A stretch of DNA of 64,000 nucleotides from a virus (IMGVR_UViG_3300032268_000973:119358-183357); one strand, 5' to 3'; positions 34,441 through 43,346 are shown, counted from the first letter of the stretch. Numbers and translations: made by a program. The notes: generated by a model not told the origin, from the letters alone.

Positions 34441-36153
34441 ATGAAAAAAGAAATTTTCAAATTGAATTACGAGTTATATAATGTCGTTGTGCATCACGAC
34501 CATAATCCGATCTCTTCGTCGCCTTTAAAGATAACAAAGATGACAGATAATGATCATGAAGTGGGCGATCTTGAGGAGTTTCTTTTTTTATATAATGAAG
34601 TTTCTGTTTCTCAGAAAAAAAAATCGAGATATGTAGACTCTCATATTTTTATAGAAAAATTTTCTTCGGAGTTACAACAAGAGTATATTGAACATTATGG
34701 AAATCCATTAGCTAAAGTCAGTAAAAAATATTCGATGATTTTGGTGGAAAAAAATTTAGATAAAGTATCTATCAAATTATTTTATGGTCTTAGAAGTAGG
34801 AGAGTTGGTAAACATTGGTTTAAGACCTCAAAAAACATGGAGTTTATAACCGTGAATACTAAAACTGGAGATTTTTATAGAGGATCTTTGTTAAATTATC
34901 AAAGTAAAAAAAATTGTAAAAAGAAAATATGTAAAAACTTTTTTGTTGATGAACCAATCAACAGTTTCATGATTACAATTCGAAATTGTGTATGGTCTTA
35001 TGTTTTAGATCACTCCTCAATTACTAGAGAAGCTATGTCTAAGTTTTTACAAGAAATAGACGGTAGAGGTGATTTCGATGAGCTGAGTTTTGAACAAAGA
35101 ATGTTCAAATTTTATTTAGATAAAAAAGGTGTAAAATATCCGAACAACTTTTACATATATTCAAAAAAATTTTTTGGACCACAATTCAGAAAAGAACTCA
35201 AAAAAAATGACAATAGATTAGTCGATACAATAATGAGCTTGAATAATTTATCTGGTAAAACAATCAAGAAAGCCTTACATACATGTAATAATTTGAACAT
35301 TGATTTATATTATAAGACAAAAAAATTATTTGGAGAGGATTGGATAAATCAAGATGAAAATTTTGTTTTGAAAACATTAAATTCAGAGATAGTGATAGGT
35401 AGTAGAGCAATTCCTGCGGAGTTCTTAGATCTAATATCCAAAGAGGAACTCAGGAGGGTTTTTAAAGTTTTCAAAAAAGTTTTTTTCGAAAACCGAATGA
35501 ATTCTTATACATTTTTGGACCATATAACATTTTATACAGAACTGAAAATGTATGGGGAGAACGAAGTCAAATGGATGTCGGATGACTCGGAATCTATGAA
35601 TTTTATGAATGAGCATCGAGATTGGTCAGATAAAATTTCATACTACAAAAATGGATTTTATAATAGAATATACCCAGAATATACCTATGAGGAATTGGAA
35701 AAACCTATTGGAGATTACTATCCTGTAGTTCTCAATAATTCTTCGAACTATAACAATGAAAGTTCGACTCAGTCTAATTGTGTGAAAACATACATTGGTA
35801 AAGCTCCGAGTATGATTATTTCATTACGGAAAGGTTCACAATTTTCTGATGAGAGAGCAACTATAGAATATATTATATTTGAAAAAGAGGATAAGAGACA
35901 AGTTCAACGAGTTCAAAGTTTAGGTAGATTCAATAGTAAATTATCTGATGATTGGATTTCTAAGCTATTGAAATTAGATCTCAGGATGTTATATTATGTG
36001 AACGACAAACGTTTCGAAAGTGTTAAGATAACCAAGGACTGTCCTAATGGAACAATACTTGAATCCGATTCCTATTTCAACGAAGAGGGAACTTTAAAAT
36101 GGACATACAAGTCTATTGAAGGAGTTCCAAGTGCAATATTTCAATGGATATGA
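34441..36153 (+). CDS. PcfJ-like protein
   Basis: 570 residues from the ATG at 34441. An open frame from 34393 passes through the terminator and is rejected. Near residues 440-520, STQSNCVKTYIGKAPSMIIS, then ATIEYIIFEKEDKR, VQRVQSLGRFN fit the PcfJ-like pattern (QxxCV..Y, I..lR, ATIE, VQ..G..N). PcfJ proteins occur on conjugative plasmids and in large phages; the function is poorly known. The first 400 residues are helical, basic and unrecognised. A TATTTTTT box lies 4 nt before the ATG. Confidence 0.6.
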   Translation: MKKEIFKLNYELYNVVVHHDHNPISSSPLKITKMTDNDHEVGDLEEFLFLYNEVSVSQKKKSRYVDSHIFIEKFSSELQQEYIEHYGNPLAKVSKKYSMILVEKNLDKVSIKLFYGLRSRRVGKHWFKTSKNMEFITVNTKTGDFYRGSLLNYQSKKNCKKKICKNFFVDEPINSFMITIRNCVWSYVLDHSSITREAMSKFLQEIDGRGDFDELSFEQRMFKFYLDKKGVKYPNNFYIYSKKFFGPQFRKELKKNDNRLVDTIMSLNNLSGKTIKKALHTCNNLNIDLYYKTKKLFGEDWINQDENFVLKTLNSEIVIGSRAIPAEFLDLISKEELRRVFKVFKKVFFENRMNSYTFLDHITFYTELKMYGENEVKWMSDDSESMNFMNEHRDWSDKISYYKNGFYNRIYPEYTYEELEKPIGDYYPVVLNNSSNYNNESSTQSNCVKTYIGKAPSMIISLRKGSQFSDERATIEYIIFEKEDKRQVQRVQSLGRFNSKLSDDWISKLLKLDLRMLYYVNDKRFESVKITKDCPNGTILESDSYFNEEGTLKWTYKSIEGVPSAIFQWI

Positions 36154-36488
36154 TTAACAAACCAAAAATTATAAAAAATAACGAAAAATCTTTAGGGACT
36201 TTATCAAGTGTTCAATTAGATTTCCCTGATGATTCTATTTATAAATTCATCGATAATAGAAAATTCGAGGTTGTATGGAGTAAGGGATTTGCAACCATTT
36301 CGAACGGAAAAATTACCTTCAGTAAAAAAATTTATAAATCAAAACAAGGGTTTTATTTATATTTATTGATGAACAATTCTGAAACAAATTTTGTAATATA
36401 CTACAAGCAAGATCAACACAGTGAACTAACAATATTTTTGCAACAATTATTAAAACAATATAACAATGACAAAGCAACTAACAAGTGA
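36144..36488 (+). CDS. Hypothetical protein
   Basis: 114 residues, basic, with beta-rich central strands (FEVVWSKGFATISNGKITF, GFYLYLLMNN). It overlaps the PcfJ-like gene by 10 bp and the thioredoxin gene by 23 bp, so it belongs to this operon. Another ATG two codons in is equally possible. No family recognised. Confidence 0.55.
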   Translation: MDMINKPKIIKNNEKSLGTLSSVQLDFPDDSIYKFIDNRKFEVVWSKGFATISNGKITFSKKIYKSKQGFYLYLLMNNSETNFVIYYKQDQHSELTIFLQQLLKQYNNDKATNK

Positions 36489-36789
36489 AGAATTAAAACA
36501 GAAAATTCAAGATAAGGAAAATTTTGTATTGGACTTATTTGCAACCTGGTGTGGACCGTGTAAGATAATGCTCGGGAATCTTGAAAAGGTTAATGACTCT
36601 TTGATGAAAGATTCTAATGGGTCTCCCAATTTTAAAGTCTATAAGTTTGATATTGAAGAAGATATGGACTTGATGAAAGAGTGGAATGTTAGAGGTGTCC
36701 CAACCATAAAAATATTTAAGGGCGGAGAAGAAGTTTTCTCGAAACCTGGTGTCATGTCGCCAGATCAGGTCCTTAGGTTATTAAACTAA
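36466..36789 (+). CDS. Thioredoxin
   Basis: 107 residues, the normal thioredoxin length. FVLDLFATWCGPCKIMLGNL carries the WCGPC active site at about 27-31, and VRGVPTIKIFKGGEEV has the cis-Pro. A dithiol reductant that could serve ribonucleotide reductase or, as in T7, replication. It pairs with the glutaredoxin gene 3 bp downstream. Confidence 0.92.
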   Translation: MTKQLTSEELKQKIQDKENFVLDLFATWCGPCKIMLGNLEKVNDSLMKDSNGSPNFKVYKFDIEEDMDLMKEWNVRGVPTIKIFKGGEEVFSKPGVMSPDQVLRLLN

Positions 36790-36792
36790 GTT

Positions 36793-37092
36793 ATGAAAGA
36801 TCTGAATGTAATTGTTTATACAATGAAGGGTTGTCCTTTCTGTGTTGACTTCAAAAAAATGTTGAAGAAGGAGGGGATTGAATTTTTCGACAGAGATATT
36901 GATGAGTATAAGGATGAATATGATCTATTCAGTAAAATTGCTGAAAATGATTTAATTCCCGCACTTTTGATTATTGAAGGAAATGAAGGGAATTATGAAT
37001 CATTTGTATACGCACCTGATAGAAATTACAATGAATTAACAGAAGCAGTGCAGATCATAAAAGAACACAGAAAAAATGTTGGGATACTTTAG
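36793..37092 (+). CDS. Glutaredoxin
   Basis: 99 residues. VIVYTMKGCPFCVDFKKMLK carries the CPFC active site at about 14-17, with LIPALLII in the cis-Pro position. It probably reduces disulfides together with glutathione or thioredoxin, as phage NrdC does. It converges with the minus-strand gene at 37089, overlapping it by 4 bp. Confidence 0.85.
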   Translation: MKDLNVIVYTMKGCPFCVDFKKMLKKEGIEFFDRDIDEYKDEYDLFSKIAENDLIPALLIIEGNEGNYESFVYAPDRNYNELTEAVQIIKEHRKNVGIL

Positions 37093-37832
37093 AATATAAT
37101 CAATTCTTTATTTCTTTCTTTAATAAAAGAATATTCTTCAAGTGGATTTGTGAGTTCAATACTCCAATCCACTTTTTTCATTTCTGATGTAATCCAAGAA
37201 AGATCAAAATCAAACACATCCAATATAGCTGACTCTAAAACTTTATCGTTTTCTAATGTATCTACATTGAATACACATATATTAAAATCATCATCCTCGT
37301 TCTTTTCCAAAGATAGTTCGAAGAATAGAGTTGTTTGTCGTATCGATGGTATACTGTAAAATATATGTTTTCCGTATAGATAAAGAGATCTACCTTGATT
37401 CAAAGAGTAACCATGTGGGAATTCGGAAGTTATAATCATTTCATCATCGGAAAACTCGATGGGTTGTCCGTTGAAACTGAATGAAGTATTTTCTGAAATA
37501 TATTTTTTGATTTGGTCCTTATGATAAGAACAGTTTTGTGATTTGTGTAAAAGAAAACTGATATTCTTTACTTTAGGAAGTTTGCTATCATATTCAATCA
37601 AATCAATTGTGTGTGAGATTGGAGTATCTGGATTGTATTTTTCATTAAATTCTTTAACGACAGAACTCATATCCAAAATTTCCTTGTGTGTGGTTTTTCC
37701 TTTAACTATAATAAAATTCTTACAATCAGCAATTTTGAATATAGACTCTTCCGTAAATGGAATTTTTTTGACCAAAAAGTCTGCAAATAAATTTATGGTA
37801 TAAATTCGGCTGTTGGTCTTTTTTAGTATCAT
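37089..37832 (-). CDS. Hypothetical protein (minus strand)
   Basis: 247 residues on the minus strand, mixed alpha/beta, with KGKTTHKEILDMSSVVKEFN, HKSQNCSYHKDQIKKYISEN and YSLNQGRSLYLYGKHIFYSI. No motif is recognised. It heads a small block of three minus-strand genes inside a plus-strand region, which suggests an accessory insertion. Confidence 0.6.
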   Translation of the reverse strand: MILKKTNSRIYTINLFADFLVKKIPFTEESIFKIADCKNFIIVKGKTTHKEILDMSSVVKEFNEKYNPDTPISHTIDLIEYDSKLPKVKNISFLLHKSQNCSYHKDQIKKYISENTSFSFNGQPIEFSDDEMIITSEFPHGYSLNQGRSLYLYGKHIFYSIPSIRQTTLFFELSLEKNEDDDFNICVFNVDTLENDKVLESAILDVFDFDLSWITSEMKKVDWSIELTNPLEEYSFIKERNKELIIF

Positions 37833-37888
37833 TACTATTTGGATTCATTGAATTATACGAAATCCAACAAACAAAAAAAATAGAGTTA

Positions 37889-38884
37889 TTAAATATAATC
37901 AGTAAAAAGTTCGTTCACCAACGTATCTACTTTGGAAGAATCGGGATAATCATCGGGATAAACGCTTAGACAATCCTGAGAATCTTGAACTAAAGAAATA
38001 TAAGAACCAAAATATTCTAATGAACCTCGACTCAAGCTATTTTTTCCTTGATCTAAATAATCCATAATGATATCATTAAAGTTGGATGCCACAGGGATTC
38101 GAAACCTTTCAGTCATAGTATTTTTTTTGAAAGAATGGGGCCTTGAATAAAACTCTCCATACCCATCAAAATATTCTTGCAACTCGTTCATCACCGCACT
38201 GTACATTTGATCCTCGTAGGCTGTTGTGTAAGCTTGTGAATGGAGAGAATTGAGATTTCCATTCAACTCATCCAAGTAATTTTCTAAGAGGTAATTTATA
38301 GTATCTTCATCATCTATGATATCACTAATTATGGAGGAATCAATTTTTACGAGATCTGCAGAACCTTGCTCTTTAGATAATTCTCTTAAAAGTTCGGTTT
38401 TTGGTTCCACCTCAACGTTCTTCAAAGAATCAACAATATGTTGTTCTAAAATTTTCATATTCTTTGGATTCAATTCAGATATGACATCTCTGTATATGTC
38501 GTTCGTCGAATAATCAAACCAATATTCCGAATCTCCTCTTAATAAATTCGCAACTTGTGCTATTGAAAGTGTATTTCTACCTCTAGTACAGAATAACTCG
38601 GATAATTCAGATCTATCGGAGATATCTAAATAAATTTTTCCGTCTTCGTCCATCACAAGATCTGAAAGTATGTCGACTACAAACTTATTGAATTGTTTGA
38701 AGTCTTCATCGTGTAACCACATTAAATAATGATTTTGATATTCGGGATTGTAGATATCAACTTTTGAGATAAGACCTCGTTTATTCAAAAAATTGAAAAA
38801 AGTTTTATAACCACCAAAATACGATGTTATGTCATATTCATTATTGTTGAAATTATCTATAATCTTTTCTAAATCCATAATCAT
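37889..38884 (-). CDS. Hypothetical acidic protein (minus strand)
   Basis: 331 residues from ATG at 38884 (or 38878). Rich in Asp and Tyr, with repeated helical segments (DLEKIIDNFNNNEYDITSYF, YSTNDIYRDVISELNPKN, INYLLENYLDELNGNLN). The style resembles the C-terminal half of the WCT protein at 39194, though no clear alignment can be made by eye. Function unknown. Confidence 0.6.
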   Translation of the reverse strand: MIMDLEKIIDNFNNNEYDITSYFGGYKTFFNFLNKRGLISKVDIYNPEYQNHYLMWLHDEDFKQFNKFVVDILSDLVMDEDGKIYLDISDRSELSELFCTRGRNTLSIAQVANLLRGDSEYWFDYSTNDIYRDVISELNPKNMKILEQHIVDSLKNVEVEPKTELLRELSKEQGSADLVKIDSSIISDIIDDEDTINYLLENYLDELNGNLNSLHSQAYTTAYEDQMYSAVMNELQEYFDGYGEFYSRPHSFKKNTMTERFRIPVASNFNDIIMDYLDQGKNSLSRGSLEYFGSYISLVQDSQDCLSVYPDDYPDSSKVDTLVNELFTDYI

Positions 38885-38890
38885 AAATAC

Positions 38891-38920
38891 AAAAAGGGGA
38901 CAAAAAAATTGCCCCCTTTC
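38891..38920 (-). terminator. Intrinsic terminator, minus strand
   Basis: Read on the minus strand: GGGG (38915-38912), A/T-rich loop, CCCC (38899-38896), then a run of five T. It lies between the 53-residue Cys protein and the next minus-strand gene. In the other orientation it also has T's, so it may work both ways. Confidence 0.6.
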
Positions 38921-38942
38921 ATATATCCCATTCCTAAAGTTT

Positions 38943-39104
38943 TTACCTTGAAGTTTTATTTACATTATAATACTTCTCAACGGTTTTTTTAATCGCCGCT
39001 TTAATGCTTTCGCTTTGTGACTCCTTTACAACTTGAGCGGGTTGTTGTTGCTGTTGTTGAGGTTGAGGCTGAGATTGAGGTTTGTTTTTACATCCACAAG
39101 ACAT
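38943..39104 (-). CDS. Small Cys- and Gln-rich protein
   Basis: 53 residues on the minus strand: MSCGCKNKPQSQPQPQQQQQ, then a basic helix SIKAAIKKTVEKYY. The CxC start with a Gln/Pro tract followed by a helix is a plan I have seen in small proteins of large phages, but its role is unknown. It is followed by an intrinsic terminator on its strand, supporting it as an expressed gene. Confidence 0.6.
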   Translation of the reverse strand: MSCGCKNKPQSQPQPQQQQQQPAQVVKESQSESIKAAIKKTVEKYYNVNKTSR

Positions 39105-39193
39105 ATTGAAATAATTTTGGTATGTTTATAATCATAAATACTTGATGATAATCAATTATAATCGATGAAAGATATTTATTAAATAAAATACAG

Positions 39194-40816
39194 ATGAATT
39201 TTTTAGATTTAATTAAAGAAGGAAGGGTTGAAGATTTCAAATCCAAATATGGAAACAAGTTTTCCGACAACCAAATCAATAAGATTATTAAATCTATTCT
39301 TCCCAAATACCTTATGTGGGTTGGAAAAACCATCGATCCAATAGACTTTGAGAGAAGATTTCAATCTTTGTTTTCAACATTGTTGAAGTTCGAAAAAATA
39401 GGATCAAATTTGCCAAAGACTGATATCAACGCATACAAAAGTTTTGATGAATTACTTTCGGCTATTGAAACCTTTCAAAATAGAGAAAAAAGAGATTTTA
39501 AACAAGTTCAAGGGGGTAATTTGGTTTATGATGATGGAAAAATATTCGTTGTAAATCCATTGGATCACACATCTTCTTGTTATTATGGGAGGGGGACCAA
39601 GTGGTGTACTGCAAGTTCCACTGATACTGCATTCAGGAATTATAATAATGAGGGAAAACTTTTTTATATTATTGATAGAACTAAACCAACAGACGATCCA
39701 CTTTATAAAGTTGCCTACTTGAGAAAATTTGATGGAAACAAAATATTTTATAATGCTGTTGACGACCGTATTGATGACGGGTGGATTTTCGGAACCAATC
39801 AATTCAAATCATTGTCTGAAAAAGTTGAACAATACTTGGAAAATCAGTTTGGAGAACAACTCGAAATATGGAAAAGCTTCGAATTAGCTGAAAAGGAAAG
39901 ACAGAGACAAAACAGGATGGAGAGAGAACGAATATTGTTACAAAAACGTAACGCAGCTGAAGAAAGACGTTTAAATGGAGAATGGGATTTGTCTAATCCA
40001 AATATAGATGAAGAGGGATTGAAAGCAAACGCCCTTTTGAATTTTCTTATCGAGGTTGGAGAGGCGCAAGATGATGATCCTGATGCTGGTGACTACATGG
40101 ATGTCTATAATATTATTCCTGCTGGAGTTTATTATGATACTTCTGAATTTGAAATAATTGACAATGATTTGGAGTCCAATAGATATGCTGTTGGGACGGA
40201 TGATGAGATGGACTCGAGTTCTGTATCATATTTGGAAGATATTATTAATGACGAAGGAGTTGGTGCATATAACAGAAATTTTTTGTATGATTTTATTGAT
40301 AAGGAAGCGGTTATAGAGTATGCTCTTGAATACTATCAAAACGATATAAGAGATAATGCTGAGGATTATTTTGATGAGTCATTGAGAATGTTGTCTTCGA
40401 GACAACAAGAACGAGTTGATTTATTTCGTAATAAAATAGAACAGAATGAAAAACTAATCAACTTGTTCAAGGAGAAGGGTAATACCGAATGGTTTTCTAA
40501 GAAAATAACTGAATTAGAAGAGATAAATGAAGAATATCTCGAAGAAATAGGATACATTGAAAGTGATCCCGATGGAGACTTCCCTGAGGAAATTATAAAT
40601 GAAAAAATTGAGGATAATGTAAATTGGGTCAAACAAAATATAACAGGATTTTTGGATGATTTTGGATTGAATTATGACGACTTCATCAATGAAAAAGAAT
40701 TGATCAGAGGAATTATAAATCATGATGGATATGGACAGATATTAAATCATTATGATGGGGGAGCGTGGGATATATCTGTCAAGGGAAAGTTATTTTATGT
40801 TATGAGAATTGATTAA
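39194..40816 (+). CDS. WCT-motif protein 3 with long acidic C-terminal region
   Basis: 540 residues. The leader MNFLDLIKEGRVEDFKSKYG resembles a T4-type head-targeting propeptide. Residues about 115-200 carry SCYYGRGTKWCTASSTDTAF, NNEGKLFYIIDRTKP and KVAYLRKFDGNKIF, the block shared with 14026 and 32768. A coiled coil (RQRQNRMERERILLQKRNAA) then leads to a Glu/Asp/Tyr-rich C-terminus ending DGGAWDISVKGKLFYVMRID. No known activity. Confidence 0.7.
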   Translation: MNFLDLIKEGRVEDFKSKYGNKFSDNQINKIIKSILPKYLMWVGKTIDPIDFERRFQSLFSTLLKFEKIGSNLPKTDINAYKSFDELLSAIETFQNREKRDFKQVQGGNLVYDDGKIFVVNPLDHTSSCYYGRGTKWCTASSTDTAFRNYNNEGKLFYIIDRTKPTDDPLYKVAYLRKFDGNKIFYNAVDDRIDDGWIFGTNQFKSLSEKVEQYLENQFGEQLEIWKSFELAEKERQRQNRMERERILLQKRNAAEERRLNGEWDLSNPNIDEEGLKANALLNFLIEVGEAQDDDPDAGDYMDVYNIIPAGVYYDTSEFEIIDNDLESNRYAVGTDDEMDSSSVSYLEDIINDEGVGAYNRNFLYDFIDKEAVIEYALEYYQNDIRDNAEDYFDESLRMLSSRQQERVDLFRNKIEQNEKLINLFKEKGNTEWFSKKITELEEINEEYLEEIGYIESDPDGDFPEEIINEKIEDNVNWVKQNITGFLDDFGLNYDDFINEKELIRGIINHDGYGQILNHYDGGAWDISVKGKLFYVMRID

Positions 40817-40859
40817 AATATCATAACAGTTATATTTCATTCAACCGTAATATTATATA

Positions 40860-41639
40860 ATGGCAAGGAGAAAAAAAACACCCTTTAAGTTGGATCCAGA
40901 ATGGATGTTCAAAGAACCAATGGACTTTGAATTTAACAAATATACCTTATTGGATTACCTTCAAAAGTGTGATCAAAGTTTCGACAAGTTCGAGTTATAT
41001 CCCAATTTTGTTGAACTATCCTTACATTTGGCAAACATACAATCCATTTCCAAAGAAAAAACTTTATTGTTGACAAATAAAAAGTTTCAATCTTGTGACG
41101 ATGAGATTCTTGTGAAAGAATTAGTAACAAAAAAATATGGACCGTTATCCGATCAGGATGAAACTGAACTTGATAAAACGATTAGATTCTCTGGCCCAAG
41201 ATTATTTGATGCATTCAACATTGCAAAATCCATTTGGAATATTGCATTCGAATCGATAGAGATACACGTTAGAAAAAATAAAAGTAATTTATTTTCTCGA
41301 ACAGGTTATATTTTTTTCTACCAAAAACATAATGAGACATTGTATGTTTGGGAGTATGAGATTAAACAAGATAGAAAAGATAAGTCAACAACAAGAACTA
41401 CATTGGATTTGATATCACAAGGCGGAGTTGATGAAAAGACCATGACTGAAATAATTGATCAAAACTCCAAATGGAAAGATTCTGAATTTTATAGACAACT
41501 TCCAATATTCGAAGTCAAATGTGGACAAAATTTTCCATTCGATGAAACAATGGTTCCAATTATCAAAAGGAAGTTAATGTCATATATTTTTCAAGTTATA
41601 GATATAAAGAAATTGGAAGACTTTGACTCCAAGAAATAA
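40860..41639 (+). CDS. Hypothetical protein
   Basis: 259 residues, alpha/beta, beginning ARRKKTPFKLDPEWMFKEPM. A central beta part (YIFFYQKHNETLYVWEYEIK) and FPFDETMVPIIKRKLMSYIF near the end. I see no catalytic motif and recognise no family. It stands alone between spacers of about 45-50 bp. Confidence 0.6.
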   Translation: MARRKKTPFKLDPEWMFKEPMDFEFNKYTLLDYLQKCDQSFDKFELYPNFVELSLHLANIQSISKEKTLLLTNKKFQSCDDEILVKELVTKKYGPLSDQDETELDKTIRFSGPRLFDAFNIAKSIWNIAFESIEIHVRKNKSNLFSRTGYIFFYQKHNETLYVWEYEIKQDRKDKSTTRTTLDLISQGGVDEKTMTEIIDQNSKWKDSEFYRQLPIFEVKCGQNFPFDETMVPIIKRKLMSYIFQVIDIKKLEDFDSKK

Positions 41640-41690
41640 GTTTGGTATATTTAATTCAGTTCAAATTCTGTAAATAAAAAATAATAAAAA

Positions 41691-41897
41691 ATGAAGTGTA
41701 TCAAATCTATTAAGTCTGCAACAAATAAGGAAGTTGGTTCTATTATTAGAATCAATGATACTGAAGCTCATCAAAGAGTTAAAAGTGGTTTTTGGGCTTA
41801 TGTTCCCAAATCGGAATACAAGGCATTGAGAAAACCTACTAAAACTGAGGTTGAAGTTAAGGAAACCAAAGAAAAAATTAAAAAGAGTAAAAAATGA
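41691..41897 (+). CDS. Small basic protein
   Basis: 68 residues: KCIKSIKSATNKEVGSIIRI, then HQRVKSGFWAYVPKSEYKAL and a Lys/Glu tail. It looks like a compact beta domain with a basic tail. It shares a 4-bp ATGA overlap with the next gene. Confidence 0.6.
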   Translation: MKCIKSIKSATNKEVGSIIRINDTEAHQRVKSGFWAYVPKSEYKALRKPTKTEVEVKETKEKIKKSKK

Positions 41898-42121
41898 CAA
41901 ACGAAAATTTGAGAAAAATGTTATTAGCGTCTGCTGAGGCGGACAAAGCTAAAGCAATTTTAACATTAGATTTGTTGGGAAATTATGGTGTGGGTATTGG
42001 AGATCACTCCACTAACGATTTCTACAATAACGCAGAAGAAGCTCTCAGAATGCTGATCGATGCTGATGAACGAATCGAAACCATTGGAAAATATTTTGGA
42101 AACGATAAAACGGTTTTTTAA
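41894..42121 (+). CDS. Hypothetical small protein
   Basis: 75 residues, helical; LASAEADKAKAILTLDLLGN, GIGDHSTNDFYNNAEEALRM. No family recognised. A second open frame (42066-42236) starts within its 3' end. Confidence 0.55.
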   Translation: MTNENLRKMLLASAEADKAKAILTLDLLGNYGVGIGDHSTNDFYNNAEEALRMLIDADERIETIGKYFGNDKTVF

Positions 42122-42236
42122 GAAAATTGATTGGTATATCGACATTTACTTTATTTGGATGTTATACAATCCAAGAAAGTATGATCGATACATTGATTAC
42201 TTAGAAAGAAAGTGGGGGAAAAATGGATCCGAATAA
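42066..42236 (+). CDS. Possible overlapping small protein
   Basis: 56 residues in a different frame: ESKPLENILETIKRFFKKID, then an aromatic segment WYIDIYFIWMLYNPRKYDRY. It overlaps the preceding gene by 56 bp and the DUF3310 gene by 14 bp and fills the otherwise unexplained spacer. The Tyr/Trp/Arg pattern looks protein-like, but this is a weak call. Confidence 0.4.
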   Translation: MNESKPLENILETIKRFFKKIDWYIDIYFIWMLYNPRKYDRYIDYLERKWGKNGSE

Positions 42237-42462
42237 AATAGAAATGGTGAATCACCCAAATCATTATGGGGGAGAAAATAACACGTATGAAGTAATTAAA
42301 GTTTGCGAGGCTTGGGATCTTGACAAAGACGCATACCTATTCAACGTGGTGAAATATGTTGCAAGAGCGGGAAAAAAGGACCCAGCAAAAAAATTAGAAG
42401 ATCTTAAGAAAGCCCTTTTCTATTTGGATCGTAGAATCAAAAACTTAGAAAAAAATCCGTAA
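42223..42462 (+). CDS. DUF3310 family protein
   Basis: 79 residues. VNHPNHYGGENNTYEVIKVC, FNVVKYVARAGKKDPAKK, LEDLKKALFYLDRRI match DUF3310, the small helical domain found alone in many phages and fused to the T7 gp1.7 nucleotide kinase. The role is probably linked to nucleotide metabolism, but it is not proven for stand-alone members. Confidence 0.85.
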   Translation: MDPNKIEMVNHPNHYGGENNTYEVIKVCEAWDLDKDAYLFNVVKYVARAGKKDPAKKLEDLKKALFYLDRRIKNLEKNP

Positions 42463-42464
42463 TT

Positions 42465-43310
42465 TTGGAAACAAATAAAATAATAAATGGGGACTGTGTC
42501 GAAGAGATGAGCAAGTTTCCAGAATCTGTCATTGATTTAATTGTGACATCACCTCCATACAATGTAGGGATTGATTATGATGTTCATAATGACAATCAAT
42601 CGATGGAGAACTATTGGCAATTTACTGAAAATTGGTTGTCAGAATCTTTTCGTGTATTGAAAGATGATGGTAGAATTGCAATCAACATTCCTTATGAGAT
42701 AAATGTTCAGGATAGGGGTGGAAGAGTATTGTTTATGGCTGAATTTTGGTCAGTTATGAAGAAAGTTGGATTTCAGTTTTATGGACTTGTAGATCTTGAT
42801 GAAAACTCACCACATAGAAGTAAAACTACTGCTTGGGGATCTTGGATGTCACCATCTTCACCTTACATATATAATCCTAAAGAATGTGTCATTCTTGCCT
42901 ATAAAAAAGACAGAATAAAGAAAAAGAAGGGAGAGGGTCAATGGAGTTTCGAGGTCATTGATTTAGAACAAGAGGATGGGTCAGTAAAGAAAAAGACTAT
43001 CTATAAGGACGAAGACAAGAAAGAGTTCATGAGTTTGGTTTATGGTCAATGGGAATATTTTGCGGACACAAAACAACAAACCAAAGCGACATTTTCAATG
43101 GATATTCCGAGTAAAGCAATCAAAATCCTAACATATAAAAATGATATAGTCTTAGATCCATTCACAGGATCAGGAACCTCTATAGTTAGTGCTGAAATTT
43201 TAAACAGACGTTGGATTGGTATTGAATTGAGCCCCAACTATTGTGAAGTTGCCAAAAAAAGAGTTCAACATTTTGTTGATGTAAAAAAACAAGGTGTTTT
43301 AGATTTTTAA
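42465..43310 (+). CDS. DNA methyltransferase, beta class (SPPY)
   Basis: 281 residues beginning with a TTG start codon at 42465, 2 bp after the previous stop. The next ATG is at residue 16 and would cut off the conserved NKIINGDCVEEM strand. Motif IV is TSPPYN at about 29-34, then a variable region, and motif I DPFTGSGTSIVSAE near 228-241, with GIELSPNYCEVA after it. The SPPY motif is most common in N4-cytosine enzymes but also occurs in N6-adenine ones. It differs from the DPPY methyltransferases at 20085 and 31883. Confidence 0.85.
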   Translation: METNKIINGDCVEEMSKFPESVIDLIVTSPPYNVGIDYDVHNDNQSMENYWQFTENWLSESFRVLKDDGRIAINIPYEINVQDRGGRVLFMAEFWSVMKKVGFQFYGLVDLDENSPHRSKTTAWGSWMSPSSPYIYNPKECVILAYKKDRIKKKKGEGQWSFEVIDLEQEDGSVKKKTIYKDEDKKEFMSLVYGQWEYFADTKQQTKATFSMDIPSKAIKILTYKNDIVLDPFTGSGTSIVSAEILNRRWIGIELSPNYCEVAKKRVQHFVDVKKQGVLDF

Positions 43311-43320
43311 TATTTCAATC

Positions 43321-43346
43321 AAAAGGTCCTAATGGACCTTTTTTTT
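43321..43346 (+). terminator. Intrinsic terminator after the SPPY methyltransferase
   Basis: AAAAGGTCC (43321-43329) / GGACCTTTT (43334-43342), loop TAAT, T's to 43346. An in-frame ATG at 43332 lies in the hairpin, which argues that the next gene really starts at 43380. Confidence 0.9.
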
